Shown here in pieces: positions 33,009-42,446 of a stretch of 64,000 nucleotides of DNA. A program made the position numbers and the translations under genes. The notes under the pieces are model-generated. The model ran no database searches, had not been told where the DNA came from, and worked only from the letters and a program-made list of their open reading frames with translations. Within the stretch, counting starts at the first letter, position 1; each line of letters begins with the position of its first letter. The stretch comes from Aeromicrobium marinum DSM 15272 (GTDB lineage: Bacteria; Actinomycetota; Actinomycetes; Propionibacteriales; Nocardioidaceae), in assembly GCF_000160775.2 (NCBI RefSeq), contig NZ_CM001024.1, forward strand, positions 1,228,113 through 1,292,112, written 5' to 3'.

Positions 33009-35093
33009 TCAGGCCCCGGCCTGCAGCATCGAGCGCAGCTCCTTCTTCAGGTCGCTGACCTCGTCGCGGATGCGGGCGGCGACCTCGAACTGCAGCTCGG
33101 CGGCGGCGGCCCGCATCTGCTCGCTCAGCTGCTCGATGAGCTGGGCGAGCTCGCCGGACGGCAGGCCGCCCCGGTCGGCGGACGGCTCGCCCAGGGGAAC
33201 CGGGGCGCCGCGACGCCGCTTGTCGCCCGTGGCGGCCAGCAGCGTCTCGGTGTCCGCGTCCTCGCGGGCGAGCATGTCGGTGATGTCGCCGATCCGCTTG
33301 CGGAGAGGCTGGGGATCGACGCCCTTCTCGAGGTTGTAGGCGATCTGCTTCTCACGTCGGCGGTTGGTCTCGTCGATCGCCTGGGCCATGGAGTCGGTGA
33401 TGCGGTCGGCGTACATGATGACCTGGCCCGACACGTTGCGCGCCGCACGACCGATGGTCTGGATCAGGGAGCGGCCCGACCGCAGGAACCCCTCCTTGTC
33501 GGCGTCGAGGATCGCCACCAGGCTGACCTCGGGGAGGTCGAGCCCCTCCCGCAGCAGGTTGATGCCCACCAGGACGTCGTACTCGCCCATCCGCAGCTCA
33601 CGCAGCAGCTCGACCCGTCGCAGGGTGTCGACCTCGCTGTGCAGGTACCGGGTGCGGATGCCCGCCTCCAGCAGGTAGTCGGTGAGGTCCTCGGACATCT
33701 TCTTGGTCAGGGTCGTGACCAGCACCCGCTCGTCGCGCTCGGTCCGCTCCCGGATCTGGCCGATCAGGTCGTCGATCTGGCCCGAGGTGGGCTTCACGAC
33801 GACCTCGGGATCGATCAGACCGGTGGGCCGGATGATCTGCTCGACGACGTCCCCGCCGGTGCGGCCCATCTCGTAGCTGCCGGGGGTGGCCGAGAGGTAG
33901 ACGGTCTGGCCGATGCGGTCGAGGAACTCGTCCCACTTGAGCGGCCGGTTGTCCATGGCACTGGGCAGACGGAAGCCGTGCTCGACCAGCGACCGCTTGC
34001 GGGACATGTCGCCCTCGTACATCGCACCGATCTGCGGGATCGTGACGTGCGACTCGTCGACGACCAGGACGAAGTCGTCGGGGAAGTAGTCGAGCAGGCA
34101 GTGACCGGGGGTGCCGGGCCCTCGCTGGTCCATGTGCCGCGAGTAGTTCTCGATGCCCGCGCAGGTGCCGACCTGCTCCATCATCTCCAGGTCGTAGGTG
34201 GTGCGCATGCGCAGACGCTGCGCCTCCAGGAGCTTGCCGGCGCCCTCGAGCTCGGCGAGCCGCTCCTCCAGCTCGAGGCGGATGGTGCCCATCGCTCGCT
34301 GCATCGTCTGGGGACCGGCGGCGTAGTGCGTCGCCGACCCGACGTAGAGCTCGGTGTCGTCGCTGAGCACCTCCCCGGTGAGGGGGTGCAGGGTCATCAG
34401 GCGTTCGATCTCGTCGCCGAAGAACTCCACCCGGACCGCGTGCTCCTGGTACACGGGGAAGATCTCGACGGTGTCGCCCTTGACGCGGAAGGTGCCGCGG
34501 GTCGTGGCGACGTCGTTGCGCACGTACTGGGCCTCGACCAGGGTCCGCAGCAGACGCTCGCGCGGCATCTCCTCACCGACCTTGAAGCCGATCATCCGCT
34601 CGAGGTACTCCTGCGCCGAACCGAGGCCGTAGATGCAGGACACCGTGGCGACGACGATCACGTCACGGCGCGTGAGCAACGACCAGGTGGCGGAGTGCCG
34701 GAGGCGTTCGACCTCCTCGTTGACCGAGGAGTCCTTCTCGATGTAGGTGTCGCTCTGCGCAATGTACGCCTCGGGTTGGTAGTAGTCGTAGTACGAGACG
34801 AAGTACTCGACCGCGTTGTTCGGCAGCAGTTCACGCAGCTCGTTGGCGAACTGGGCCGCGAGCAGCTTGTTGGGCATCATCACCAGCATCGGACGCTGGA
34901 TCTGCTCGGCCAGCCACGCCGTGGTGGCCGTCTTGCCGGTACCGGTGGCGCCGAGCAGCACCGTGTCCTGGGCGCCCTCGGCGATCCGCCGGCTCAGCTC
35001 GGCGATGGCGGCCGGCTGGTCGCCCGCCGGCCGGTAGTCCGAGACGACCTCGATGGGCGCCACCTGTCGCTGGAGCTCGGACACTGGCCTCAT
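33009..35093 (-). CDS. uvrB: Excinuclease ABC subunit B
   Basis: 694 residues from ATG 35093 ([16 protein letters not shown]); the frame is open further upstream into the divergent gene, but TAGGCT 7 nt before this ATG marks a leaderless start. It is a DNA-damage-verifying helicase: Walker [16 protein letters not shown] (~45), the beta-hairpin region [20 protein letters not shown] (~95), DEXH-like VVDESHVT (~340), motif [11 protein letters not shown] (~545) and the C-terminal UVR motif contacting UvrC (~655-690). uvrA and uvrC are about 6-10 kb away on the same strand. Confidence 0.97.
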   Translation of the reverse strand: MRPVSELQRQVAPIEVVSDYRPAGDQPAAIAELSRRIAEGAQDTVLLGATGTGKTATTAWLAEQIQRPMLVMMPNKLLAAQFANELRELLPNNAVEYFVSYYDYYQPEAYIAQSDTYIEKDSSVNEEVERLRHSATWSLLTRRDVIVVATVSCIYGLGSAQEYLERMIGFKVGEEMPRERLLRTLVEAQYVRNDVATTRGTFRVKGDTVEIFPVYQEHAVRVEFFGDEIERLMTLHPLTGEVLSDDTELYVGSATHYAAGPQTMQRAMGTIRLELEERLAELEGAGKLLEAQRLRMRTTYDLEMMEQVGTCAGIENYSRHMDQRGPGTPGHCLLDYFPDDFVLVVDESHVTIPQIGAMYEGDMSRKRSLVEHGFRLPSAMDNRPLKWDEFLDRIGQTVYLSATPGSYEMGRTGGDVVEQIIRPTGLIDPEVVVKPTSGQIDDLIGQIRERTERDERVLVTTLTKKMSEDLTDYLLEAGIRTRYLHSEVDTLRRVELLRELRMGEYDVLVGINLLREGLDLPEVSLVAILDADKEGFLRSGRSLIQTIGRAARNVSGQVIMYADRITDSMAQAIDETNRRREKQIAYNLEKGVDPQPLRKRIGDITDMLAREDADTETLLAATGDKRRRGAPVPLGEPSADRGGLPSGELAQLIEQLSEQMRAAAAELQFEVAARIRDEVSDLKKELRSMLQAGA

Positions 35094-35100
35094 GTCTCCG

Positions 35101-35135
35101 AGCCTACGGGCCGCCGCCGACAGGACCACTACGAT
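35101..35135. promoter_or_regulatory. Divergent leaderless -10 elements (uvrB / TetR)
   Basis: TAGGCT on the minus strand (35101-35106) is 7 nt from the uvrB ATG. TACGAT on the plus strand (35130-35135) is 6 nt from the TetR ATG at 35142. The whole intergenic region is 48 bp. Confidence 0.55.
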
Positions 35136-35141
35136 GGCCTG

Positions 35142-35810
35142 ATGGGAGTGGACGAGCGCCGCGCGGCACGCCGCCGCGAGATCATCGACGCGACCCGGGC
35201 CCTGTTCGACGAGCGCGGGGTGCGCGACGCCCAGATCGACGACATCGCCCGCGCCGTGGGGATCAACCGGGCGATCATCTACCGCCACTTCTCCGGCAAG
35301 GAGGAGCTCTTCGCGGTGACGCTCGTGGGCTACCTGGAGGAGCTGGCCGCCCACCTGCGCGCGACCGTCGACGAGACCGCGTCACCGGAGGCGCGGCTGG
35401 GCCGGTTGGTCCACGGCTTCCTGGCGTTCGGCATCGACCACCCGGCCTTCGTCGACTGCGCCCAGACGCTGCTGCGTCGACGGGGCTCGGAGCTGATGGA
35501 GGAGGTCGGCGCCCCGGCGATGATCGCGCTCGGCAGCGCGATGAACGCCTGCCTGGCGCCCGTCGTCCGGACCCTGACGAGCGGGGCGGAGGCCGGGGAC
35601 TTCGACGTCCCCGACCCCACGCTGCTCGCGAATCTCTTCTACACCCAGGGGCTGGGGGCACTGAACCTCGCGCACCTGCAGATCTCGGTGCGCCAGCACG
35701 ACCGGGGGCTCCCGGTCGCCGACCGGGTCTCGTTCGACGACCTGGAGCCCTACATGGTGCGCAGCGCCGTGGCGATGGCGAAGGGCGACGCGCGCCTCAC
35801 GCCTCCATGA
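35142..35810 (+). CDS. TetR-family transcriptional regulator
   Basis: 222 residues. The N-terminal HTH is intact: [16 protein letters not shown], then [24 protein letters not shown] (~30-55). The C-terminal ligand domain is helical with a Met/Leu-rich pocket ([21 protein letters not shown]). It sits tail-to-tail with, and overlaps by 14 nt, the fadA2 thiolase gene, so lipid-catabolism control is plausible. The ATACCGACGGTAT site upstream of fadA2/fabG4 is a candidate target. Both statements are inference. Confidence 0.9.
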   Translation: MGVDERRAARRREIIDATRALFDERGVRDAQIDDIARAVGINRAIIYRHFSGKEELFAVTLVGYLEELAAHLRATVDETASPEARLGRLVHGFLAFGIDHPAFVDCAQTLLRRRGSELMEEVGAPAMIALGSAMNACLAPVVRTLTSGAEAGDFDVPDPTLLANLFYTQGLGALNLAHLQISVRQHDRGLPVADRVSFDDLEPYMVRSAVAMAKGDARLTPP

Positions 35811-37179
35811 TCGCGACGACGCCCTGGCCGCCCGCGGCACAGATCGAGATCAGGCCGCGGCTTCCCGGACCCTTCTCGTTCAGCAGCTTGGCCAGGTTGG
35901 CCACGATCCGGCCGCCGGTGGCGGCGAACGGATGCGCCGCGGCGAGCGACGACCCCTTGACGTTCAGCTTGCTGCGGTCGATGGACCCGAGCGGCTGGTC
36001 GAGCCCGAGCCTGGTCTTGCAGTAGTCGGCGTCCTCCCAGGCCGCGAGGGTCGTCAGCACCTGGCCGGCGAACGCCTCGTGGATCTCGTAGAAGTCGAAG
36101 TCCTGCAGCGACAGGCCCGTGCGCTGGAGCATGCGGGACACGGCGTACACCGGCGCCATCAGCAGGCCCTCGGCCCCGCTGACGTAGTCGACGGCCGCCG
36201 TCTCGTAGTCGGTCAGGTACGCCAGCGGCGTCCAGCCGCGCTTCTCGGCCTCCTCCTCGGAGGACAGCAGGACCACCGACGCGCCGTCGGACAGCGGCGT
36301 GGAGTTGCCGGCCGTCATGGTCGCGCCCTCGCCGCGGCCGAACACCGGCTTGAGCTTCGCCAGCTTCTCCAGCGAGGAGTCCGGACGCAGGTTGTTGTCG
36401 CGCTCGACGCCCAGGTACGGGGTGACCAGGTCGTCCTGCCAGCCCTCCTCGTAGGACGCGGCGAGGTTGCGGTGGCTCGCGACGGTCAGCTCGTCCTGGG
36501 CCTCGCGGGTGATGCCCCACTGCTTCGTGGTGATCGCCTGGCTGTCGCCCATCGACAGGCCGGTGCGCGGCTCGGCGTTGCGCGGCTGGTCCGGCGCGAG
36601 GTAGGCCGGACGGATCTTCGCGATGGCCGCGAGGCGCCCCTTGTTGTCCTTGGCGCGGTTGGCCTCGAGCAGGATCTGACGCAGCTTGTCGCCCACCGCG
36701 AGCGGCGCGTCGGACGTGGTGTCGGAGCCGCCGGCGATGCCGAACTCGTTCTTGCCCAGGGCGATCTTGTTGGCGACCTGGATGGCCGCCTGGATGCCGG
36801 TGTCGCAGGCCTGCTGGATGTCAGCGGCCGGCGTGTCGGGCGACAGCTTGGAGCCCAGGACCGTCTCGCGCGCGAGGTTGAAGTCGCGGCTGTGCTTCAG
36901 CACGGCGCCGGCGACGAACTCGCCCGCCCGCTCACCCTCCAGACCGAACCGGTCGACCAGGCCGTCGAGCGCCGCGGTCAGCATGTCCTGGTTCGACGCG
37001 GCGGTGTAGACGGTGTTGGACCGGGCAAAGGGGATCCGGTTGCCACCGATGACGGCGACCCTGCGCACGGTGTCGGCGCCGGCGGCCTCGGCGGCCTTGA
37101 CGGCGGCCTTCTGCGCGGGGGCCTTCTTGGCAGGCGACTTCTTGGCGGGTGCCTTCTTGGCGGGGGTGCTCTCGGCCAT
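35797..37179 (-). CDS. Acetyl-CoA C-acyltransferase, FadA2-like, with Lys/Ala-rich N-tail
   Basis: 460 residues from ATG 37179 (GAGGAG upstream). The thiolase core begins near residue 42 (RRVAVIGGNRIPFARS). The acyl-acceptor Cys lies in QQACDTGIQAAI (~125). The C-terminal FYEIHEAFAGQ supplies the catalytic His (~385) and ISICAAGGQG the second Cys (~447). The match to Mycobacterium tuberculosis FadA2, beside FabG4 and HtdX homologues, is strong from memory. Residues 6-40 are an extra tail of AKK/APAKK repeats, histone-H1-like and probably disordered. It should cleave or form 3-ketoacyl-CoA. Confidence 0.9.
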   Translation of the reverse strand: MAESTPAKKAPAKKSPAKKAPAQKAAVKAAEAAGADTVRRVAVIGGNRIPFARSNTVYTAASNQDMLTAALDGLVDRFGLEGERAGEFVAGAVLKHSRDFNLARETVLGSKLSPDTPAADIQQACDTGIQAAIQVANKIALGKNEFGIAGGSDTTSDAPLAVGDKLRQILLEANRAKDNKGRLAAIAKIRPAYLAPDQPRNAEPRTGLSMGDSQAITTKQWGITREAQDELTVASHRNLAASYEEGWQDDLVTPYLGVERDNNLRPDSSLEKLAKLKPVFGRGEGATMTAGNSTPLSDGASVVLLSSEEEAEKRGWTPLAYLTDYETAAVDYVSGAEGLLMAPVYAVSRMLQRTGLSLQDFDFYEIHEAFAGQVLTTLAAWEDADYCKTRLGLDQPLGSIDRSKLNVKGSSLAAAHPFAATGGRIVANLAKLLNEKGPGSRGLISICAAGGQGVVAIMEA

Positions 37180-37292
37180 GGCGTGCTCCTCGGTCGGGAT
37201 CGACGATGATGGTGCGTGACGTGACGCGTGCCTCGTCCACGGCAGGTGGACTGGCGTTGTCACCCGAGGTTACAGTCAGGTGTCGCATTCAG

Positions 37293-37305
37293 ATACCGAC
37301 GGTAT
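37293..37305. promoter_or_regulatory. Palindromic operator between fadA2 and fabG4
   Basis: ATACCGACGGTAT is a perfect palindrome around one central base (arms ATACCG/CGGTAT). It lies 25 nt before the fabG4 ATG and 114 nt before the fadA2 start. TACCG-type inverted repeats are used by TetR regulators of fatty-acid and phenylacetate genes. The TetR gene at 35142 is a candidate binder. Confidence 0.5.
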
Positions 37306-37329
37306 TCGAGAGATAGGACACACCCCGGC

Positions 37330-38676
37330 ATGAGCGATCGCTACCAGGATCTGGCCCACAACCCCATCGGCAAGTTCCTCGTCAAGAACCTGGGACTGCC
37401 CAACCCGCCCTACCTGGAGCGGTACACCGGCGGTCCGCTCGTCCGGGGCACGGTCCTCACCGGCAGCGCGACAAACGGTGCGGTCGCCAAGGCCGTCACC
37501 GCGGCACTGAAGTCCGCCAAGATCGAGGCGACGGGTGTCGCGGCGGGCAGCAAGACCTACAAGGGCCTGGTGTTCGACGCCTCGGGCATCGACTCGGCCG
37601 CCGGTCTGGTGGCGCTGCAGGAGTTCTTCACCCCGGTGCTGCGCCAGGTGGCCCCCAACGCGCGCGTCGTCGTCATCGGTGCCCTGCCGTCCGAGGCCGC
37701 GAGCGAGGGCGCAGCGATCGCCCAGCGGGCCCTCGAGGGCTTCACCCGCTCGCTCGGCAAGGAGATCGGCGGTGGCAGCACCGTCAACCTCGTGCTGGTC
37801 GCGAAGGGCGCCGAGAAGGCCCTCGGGTCCACGCTGGGCTTCCTGCTCTCCCCCAAGTCCGCGTACGTGTCCGGCCAGGTCGTCCGGGTCGGGACGACGG
37901 GGATCACCTCGGCGCCCACCGTCAAGGAGCTCGAGAAGCCGCTGGCCGGCAAGGTCGCCCTGGTCACGGGTGCCTCCCGCGGTCTCGGCGAGGCCGACAT
38001 GCGGGTGCTCGCCCGCGACGGTGCCACCGTGATCGGTCTGGACGTCCCGCCGCTGGAGGCCGACCTCAAGGCGCTGGCGACCGAGCTCGGTGGCGGCTAC
38101 ATCGTGGGTGACATCACCGCCGACGACGCACCCGAGACGATCGCCGCGTACGTCAAGGAGCACCACGGCGGGATCGACATCATCGTGCACAACGCCGGCA
38201 TCACCCGCGACAAGCGGCTGCGCAACATGAAGTCCGAGAACTGGCAGCTCGTGGTCGACATCTCGGTGGGCGCGCCGCAGCGGATCACCGACCACCTGCT
38301 GGACCAGGGGCTGCTCAACGACGGCGGCCGGGTCGTCGGCATCGCGTCGATCGCCGGCATCGCGGGCAACAACGGGCAGACCAACTACGCCTCCGCCAAG
38401 GCCGGCGTCATCGGCTGGATCGAGTCCCTGTCGGCCCGCGTCGCCGACCGCGGCATCACCGCCAACGTCATCGCGCCGGGCTTCATGGAGACCGAGATGG
38501 TCAAGACCATCCCGCTGGGCGTGCGCGAGGCCGGACGACGGATGAACTCGATGTCGCAGGGTGGCCTGCCCGTCGACGTGGCCGAGACCATCGCCTGGCT
38601 GGCGAGCCCCGGCACGGGCGCCGTCAGCGGCAACGTGATCGGTGTCAACGGGCAGATGCTGCTGGGTGCGTCGTGA
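37330..38676 (+). CDS. High-molecular-weight 3-oxoacyl-ACP/CoA reductase (FabG4-like)
   Basis: 448 residues. It has the two-part layout of mycobacterial FabG4: residues ~1-195 form a flavodoxin/Rossmann-like N-terminal domain without catalytic residues, and ~205-448 a classical SDR domain. The SDR cofactor motif is TGASRGLGEA (~215). The catalytic Ser lies in GIASIAGIAG (~340), and Tyr-x3-Lys in TNYASAKAG (~355). FabG4 reduces 3-ketoacyl thioesters with NADH. The downstream htdX-like gene overlaps its stop (GTGA), making a reductase-dehydratase pair. Confidence 0.93.
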   Translation: MSDRYQDLAHNPIGKFLVKNLGLPNPPYLERYTGGPLVRGTVLTGSATNGAVAKAVTAALKSAKIEATGVAAGSKTYKGLVFDASGIDSAAGLVALQEFFTPVLRQVAPNARVVVIGALPSEAASEGAAIAQRALEGFTRSLGKEIGGGSTVNLVLVAKGAEKALGSTLGFLLSPKSAYVSGQVVRVGTTGITSAPTVKELEKPLAGKVALVTGASRGLGEADMRVLARDGATVIGLDVPPLEADLKALATELGGGYIVGDITADDAPETIAAYVKEHHGGIDIIVHNAGITRDKRLRNMKSENWQLVVDISVGAPQRITDHLLDQGLLNDGGRVVGIASIAGIAGNNGQTNYASAKAGVIGWIESLSARVADRGITANVIAPGFMETEMVKTIPLGVREAGRRMNSMSQGGLPVDVAETIAWLASPGTGAVSGNVIGVNGQMLLGAS

Positions 38677-39554
38677 CCGCTCGCGTCTACGACCGGGCCC
38701 CCGCCACGCTGCCCCTCATGCTGAAGGCGGCCCTCCCGGCGCTGCCGCTGGTCGGTGGGCTGCCGGGTGTCCGGCACACCGGGACGACCGCACCCGGAGG
38801 CCTGCTGGAGCGGCGCGGTGTCGTGACCGACCGGGAGCACCTCGAGACGTACAACGAGGTGTGCGGGTTCGCGCGCGGCAGCACGCTGCCGCCGACCTAC
38901 CCGCACATGGCCGCCTTCGGACTGCACATGGCGCTCATGACCGACACGGCCTTCCCGTTCGTGCCGATGGGGTTGGTCCACCTGCGCAACCGCATCACCC
39001 AACACCGCCCGATCGGCGTCGACGAGACCTTCGACGTGGCCGTGGGCGCTGCCGACCTGCGACCGCACCCCAAGGGCCGACTGATCGACGTCGTCACGAC
39101 CGTGGCCGTCGAGGGCGAGGTCGTCTGGGACGAGGTGACGACGCTGTTCTCGCGCGGCAAGGGATCGGGCCGCGAGACCACCGAGGCACCTCTGGCGGGC
39201 GTCGAGGCGCCCGAGGGCGTCGTGCACTGGAAGCTCGCCGGCGACCTGGGCCGGCGCTACGGCGCCGTGTCCGGCGACCGCAACCCCATCCACCTCTACC
39301 CGCTCACCGCCAAGGCGTTCGGGTTCCCGTCGAACATCGCGCACGGCATGTGGACCAAGGCCCAGGCCCTGGCGACGCTGCAGAACAAGCTGCCCGACGC
39401 GTTCACCGTCGACGTGGAGTTCAAGAAGCCGATCCTGCTGCCGGCGACGGTGGTGTTCGGTTCGCGGACGAGCCGCAAGGTCACGACGTTCGGCGTGCGG
39501 GACAGCCGCAAGCCGGCCACGCACCTGGTCGGGCGCGTCACCCCTCGGAAGTGA
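38673..39554 (+). CDS. MaoC-family 3-hydroxyacyl dehydratase (HtdX-like)
   Basis: 293 residues from a GTG overlapping the fabG4 stop. It is a double-hotdog protein. The C-terminal hotdog carries the hydratase motif with catalytic Asp/His: RYGAVSGDRNPIHLYPLTAKAFG split around SGDRNPIHLY (~200-210), then IAHGMWTKAQ (~225). It should dehydrate the 3-hydroxyacyl product of the FabG4-like enzyme. M. tuberculosis HtdX adjoins FabG4 in the same way. Confidence 0.92.
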   Translation: MTARVYDRAPATLPLMLKAALPALPLVGGLPGVRHTGTTAPGGLLERRGVVTDREHLETYNEVCGFARGSTLPPTYPHMAAFGLHMALMTDTAFPFVPMGLVHLRNRITQHRPIGVDETFDVAVGAADLRPHPKGRLIDVVTTVAVEGEVVWDEVTTLFSRGKGSGRETTEAPLAGVEAPEGVVHWKLAGDLGRRYGAVSGDRNPIHLYPLTAKAFGFPSNIAHGMWTKAQALATLQNKLPDAFTVDVEFKKPILLPATVVFGSRTSRKVTTFGVRDSRKPATHLVGRVTPRK

Positions 39555-39575
39555 CGCGGGGGTAACCTGCGTCAC
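39551..39575 (+). terminator. Stem-loop between htdX-like gene and CocE-like gene
   Basis: GTGACGC (39551-39557, containing the htdX-like TGA stop) pairs with GCGTCAC (39569-39575). Three further inner pairs are possible, leaving the loop GGTAA. A pyrimidine-rich run follows. It is a terminator or attenuator candidate, since the next gene has its own ribosome-binding site 36 nt downstream. Confidence 0.5.
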
Positions 39576-39610
39576 CCTCTCTCGTTGGACCCGGTGACCG
39601 AGGGAGAACC

Positions 39611-41581
39611 ATGTCGTCACGTCCTGCTCGCCTGATCATCGCGCTGGCCCTGGTGGCCGGCTTCCTGTCCGTCGCCGCACCGGCCTCGGCCGAGACGCCC
39701 GGGTGGGTGCCCCGTGCCGAGGACCACCCGTCCACGGCCACCACCGCCGACGTGCGGGTCCCCATGTCCGACGGGGTGTCGCTGCTGGCCGACGTGGTCC
39801 GTCCGGTCGACGCCGACGGCCAGGTGGTCACCACTCCCCTGCCCGTGATCGTGACCATCACCGCCTACAGCAAGACGGTGCTCGGGTCGCCCAGCGGTGC
39901 GACGCTGGGCGGTGCCGACCCCAAAAAGCTGGTCAAGCGCGGCTACGTGCAGGTGACCGTCGACGCGCGCGGCACCGGCAGCTCCCCCGACGTCTGGCAG
40001 GTGTTCGGCGAGCGGGAGCAGCTGGACGCCGCGGAGGTCGTGGAGTGGGCCGCGGCCCAGCCGTGGAGCAACGGGTCCGTCGGCATGAGTGGCCCGTCGT
40101 ACATGGGCATCAGCCAGCTGTTCGCCGCGGGCCAGCAGCCTGAGGGGCTGAAGGCGATCTTCCCGCAGGTCCCCGGCGGCGAGGTGTACCGCGACATCGT
40201 GGCGTCCGGGGGTCAGCTCAACTCCGCGTTCATGCCGCTGTGGCTCGGGCTCGTCAACCTGACCGGTCTCGTGCCCCCCAGCAGCGGCACGGTCCCGCCG
40301 GAGGAGACCTTCCGCACCTACGTGTCGCGCCTCAGCCAGGGCGTCCCGGGCTCGGCCGAGCTGCTCGGCGGCGCGATCCTCGGCGGGGAGACCGCCCACG
40401 ACGGGCCGTTCTACGAGGAGCGGTCGACGCTGCTGCAGGCGGTGCCGACGGTCGAGGTGCCGACGTTCCTGGTCGGTGGCCACTACGACGTCTTCCAGCG
40501 CGGGACCCCGCTGATCTTCCAGGAGCTGGACCAGCGCGGCGTGGACGTCAAGATGGTGCTGGGTCCGTGGGACCACCTCGAGGCGTCGGCCGGCCGAGGT
40601 CTGGAGGACGCCGGCTACGGCACCCTCGGTGAGCTGCAGCTGCGCTGGTTCGACCACCACGTCAAGGGACTGCCCGACCCCACCCTGGACTCCGACATCC
40701 CCGACTTCACCTACTTCGAGCTCGGCTCGCAGCAGTGGAAGCAGCGTGACGGTTACCTGACCGACCAGACCGCCGAGGTCTTCCGCCTGTCCGGCACCTC
40801 CACGCCCCTGCTCGGCGGCGGCGAGCTGACCCAGGGCCCCGTGGCCGACGGCACCAGCACGCTGCTGCCGATCCCCGTGGCCGGCCTGTGCTCCCGCTCC
40901 ACCCGCCAGTGGACCGCCGGCGTCACCGGACTGCTGCTGCCGGCGAACCCCTGCGACACCGACAACCGGCTCAACGACCTCACCGGCGCCGTCTTCGAGA
41001 CACCCCCCATGACCGAGGACCTCCCGCTCCTCGGCCCGATCAACACCCGCCTGCACGTCTCCAGCACCTCCGGCGACGGGCTGCTGGCCGTCAGCGTCTC
41101 GCGGGTGGACGCCGGCGGACGCGTCGAGCGGCTGACCGGCGGCTGGCAGGTCATCAGCCTCGGCGAGCTCGACGAGCAGCGGTCGGTGCGCATCGACGGC
41201 GAGATCGTCCAGCCGTGGCACCCGTTCACCGCCGAGTCCCGCCGCACCCTCGAACCCGGCGAGATCGCCCCGATCGACGTCGAGGTCTTCCCCACCGGCG
41301 CCGTCATCCCCGCCGGCGACCGCCTCCGCGTCTCGGTCCAGTCCTTCGACGTCCCCCACCTGCTCTCGCCGCTGCCACAGCTGCTCAGCAGCCTGGCCGT
41401 GACGACGATCCACACCGGCGTCCAGCACCCGTCGCAGGTCACCCTGACCCGCGCCGGAGGAGGCATCGACGCCGCCACGGTCGACGCCGTCCGCGACACC
41501 CTCGCGTCGGTCGACGCCGCCCCGCCACGCGCCGACCTGCTCACCTCACTGCTGGGAGCCCTCACCCGGTTCGGCGGATGA
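39611..41581 (+). CDS. Secreted CocE/NonD-family (X-Pro dipeptidyl-peptidase S15-like) hydrolase
   Basis: 656 residues with a signal peptide (residues 1-27, ending APASA). The S15 alpha/beta-hydrolase domain has DARGTGSSPD (~118) and the nucleophile in GMSGPSYMGISQ (Ser ~160). The catalytic Asp/His region is GGHYDVFQRGTP / GPWDHLEA (~295-330). The C-terminal beta-jelly-roll (PepX_C, ~400-620) includes TRLHVSSTSGDGLLAVSV. Family members cleave esters or amides, cocaine esterase being the type. The natural substrate here is unknown. It overlaps convergent tesB by 20 nt. Confidence 0.87.
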   Translation: MSSRPARLIIALALVAGFLSVAAPASAETPGWVPRAEDHPSTATTADVRVPMSDGVSLLADVVRPVDADGQVVTTPLPVIVTITAYSKTVLGSPSGATLGGADPKKLVKRGYVQVTVDARGTGSSPDVWQVFGEREQLDAAEVVEWAAAQPWSNGSVGMSGPSYMGISQLFAAGQQPEGLKAIFPQVPGGEVYRDIVASGGQLNSAFMPLWLGLVNLTGLVPPSSGTVPPEETFRTYVSRLSQGVPGSAELLGGAILGGETAHDGPFYEERSTLLQAVPTVEVPTFLVGGHYDVFQRGTPLIFQELDQRGVDVKMVLGPWDHLEASAGRGLEDAGYGTLGELQLRWFDHHVKGLPDPTLDSDIPDFTYFELGSQQWKQRDGYLTDQTAEVFRLSGTSTPLLGGGELTQGPVADGTSTLLPIPVAGLCSRSTRQWTAGVTGLLLPANPCDTDNRLNDLTGAVFETPPMTEDLPLLGPINTRLHVSSTSGDGLLAVSVSRVDAGGRVERLTGGWQVISLGELDEQRSVRIDGEIVQPWHPFTAESRRTLEPGEIAPIDVEVFPTGAVIPAGDRLRVSVQSFDVPHLLSPLPQLLSSLAVTTIHTGVQHPSQVTLTRAGGGIDAATVDAVRDTLASVDAAPPRADLLTSLLGALTRFGG

Positions 41582-42425
41582 GACCCTCCTGCGCGACGGT
41601 GGCGACCAGGGTGCCGTCCTCGGCGAACACGTGCGCCGTGCTGAGCCCGCGGGCGCCCGAGGCCGACGGCGAGGTCTGGTCGTAGAGCAGCCACTGGTCG
41701 GCCGCGATGGGGCGGTGGAACCAGATGGTGTGGTCCAGCGACGCCGGCTGGACCTTCTCGGACCCGATGAACTGTCCGTGCGGCACCAGGCTCGCTCCGA
41801 GCAGGCTCAGGTCGCTGATGTAGGTGAAGGCGGCGTTGTGGATCAGCCGCGAGGCCGGCAGCTCGCCGTCGCCGCGGAACCACAGGCGTTGCGCGACCGG
41901 GGTGAGGTCGCGCTGCGGGTCGTCCGCCGCGCGGTTGTCGCCCACGTAGCGCAGGTCGAACGACGACCACTCCTGCTTCCAGTGCTCCACGGCCTCCGGA
42001 CCACGCATCTCGATGATCTGCAGCAGCGGTGTGGCCTCGTCGGGTGACGGGACCGGCGGCATCGCGTCCTGGTGGTCGTAACCGTCCTCCTCGACCTGGA
42101 AGGACGCGGTCATGTAGAAGATGATCTCGCCGTGCTGACGGGCCGCGACGCGACGGGTCGTGAACGACCGGCCGTCGCGCACGTTCTCGACGTCGTAGAC
42201 GATGGGGATGCTCGGGTCGCCCCCGAGGATGAAGTACAGGTGCAACGAGTGCACGAACCGGTCCTCGGGCACGGTGAGCTGGGCCGCCATCAGGGCCTGC
42301 GCGGCCACCTGGCCGCCGAAGACCCGCTTGAGCGAGGATCCTGCGGGCTGCGAGCCCCGGTACAGGCCGACCTCCAGCTGCTCGAGCTCCAGGAGACCGA
42401 TGACTTCCTTCAACGATGCAGGCAC
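41562..42425 (-). CDS. tesB: Acyl-CoA thioesterase II
   Basis: 287 residues from GTG 42425. It is a double-hotdog TesB-type enzyme that hydrolyses acyl-CoA. VFGGQVAAQALMAAQ (~37-51) and HSLHLYFILGGD are family hallmarks. The C-terminal hotdog has HNAAFTYISDLSLLG with the catalytic Asp, and LDHTIWFHRP (~255) carries the Thr/Gln partner region. TAGGGT is 6 nt before the GTG (leaderless). The gene is followed downstream only by the CocE-like gene, convergently. Confidence 0.94.
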   Translation of the reverse strand: MPASLKEVIGLLELEQLEVGLYRGSQPAGSSLKRVFGGQVAAQALMAAQLTVPEDRFVHSLHLYFILGGDPSIPIVYDVENVRDGRSFTTRRVAARQHGEIIFYMTASFQVEEDGYDHQDAMPPVPSPDEATPLLQIIEMRGPEAVEHWKQEWSSFDLRYVGDNRAADDPQRDLTPVAQRLWFRGDGELPASRLIHNAAFTYISDLSLLGASLVPHGQFIGSEKVQPASLDHTIWFHRPIAADQWLLYDQTSPSASGARGLSTAHVFAEDGTLVATVAQEGLIRRTG

Positions 42426-42431
42426 GGCCCC

Positions 42432-42437
42432 ACCCTA
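42432..42437 (-). promoter_or_regulatory. tesB leaderless -10 element
   Basis: TAGGGT on the minus strand, 6 nt before the tesB GTG, 10 nt past the PAC2 gene stop. Confidence 0.5.
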
Positions 42438-42446
42438 ACGTCGGGC

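Noticed and set aside
35094..35354. N-terminal extension of uvrB into the divergent TetR gene
   Set aside because: UvrB homologues begin near MRPVSELQ, and the TAGGCT -10 lies 7 nt before that ATG.
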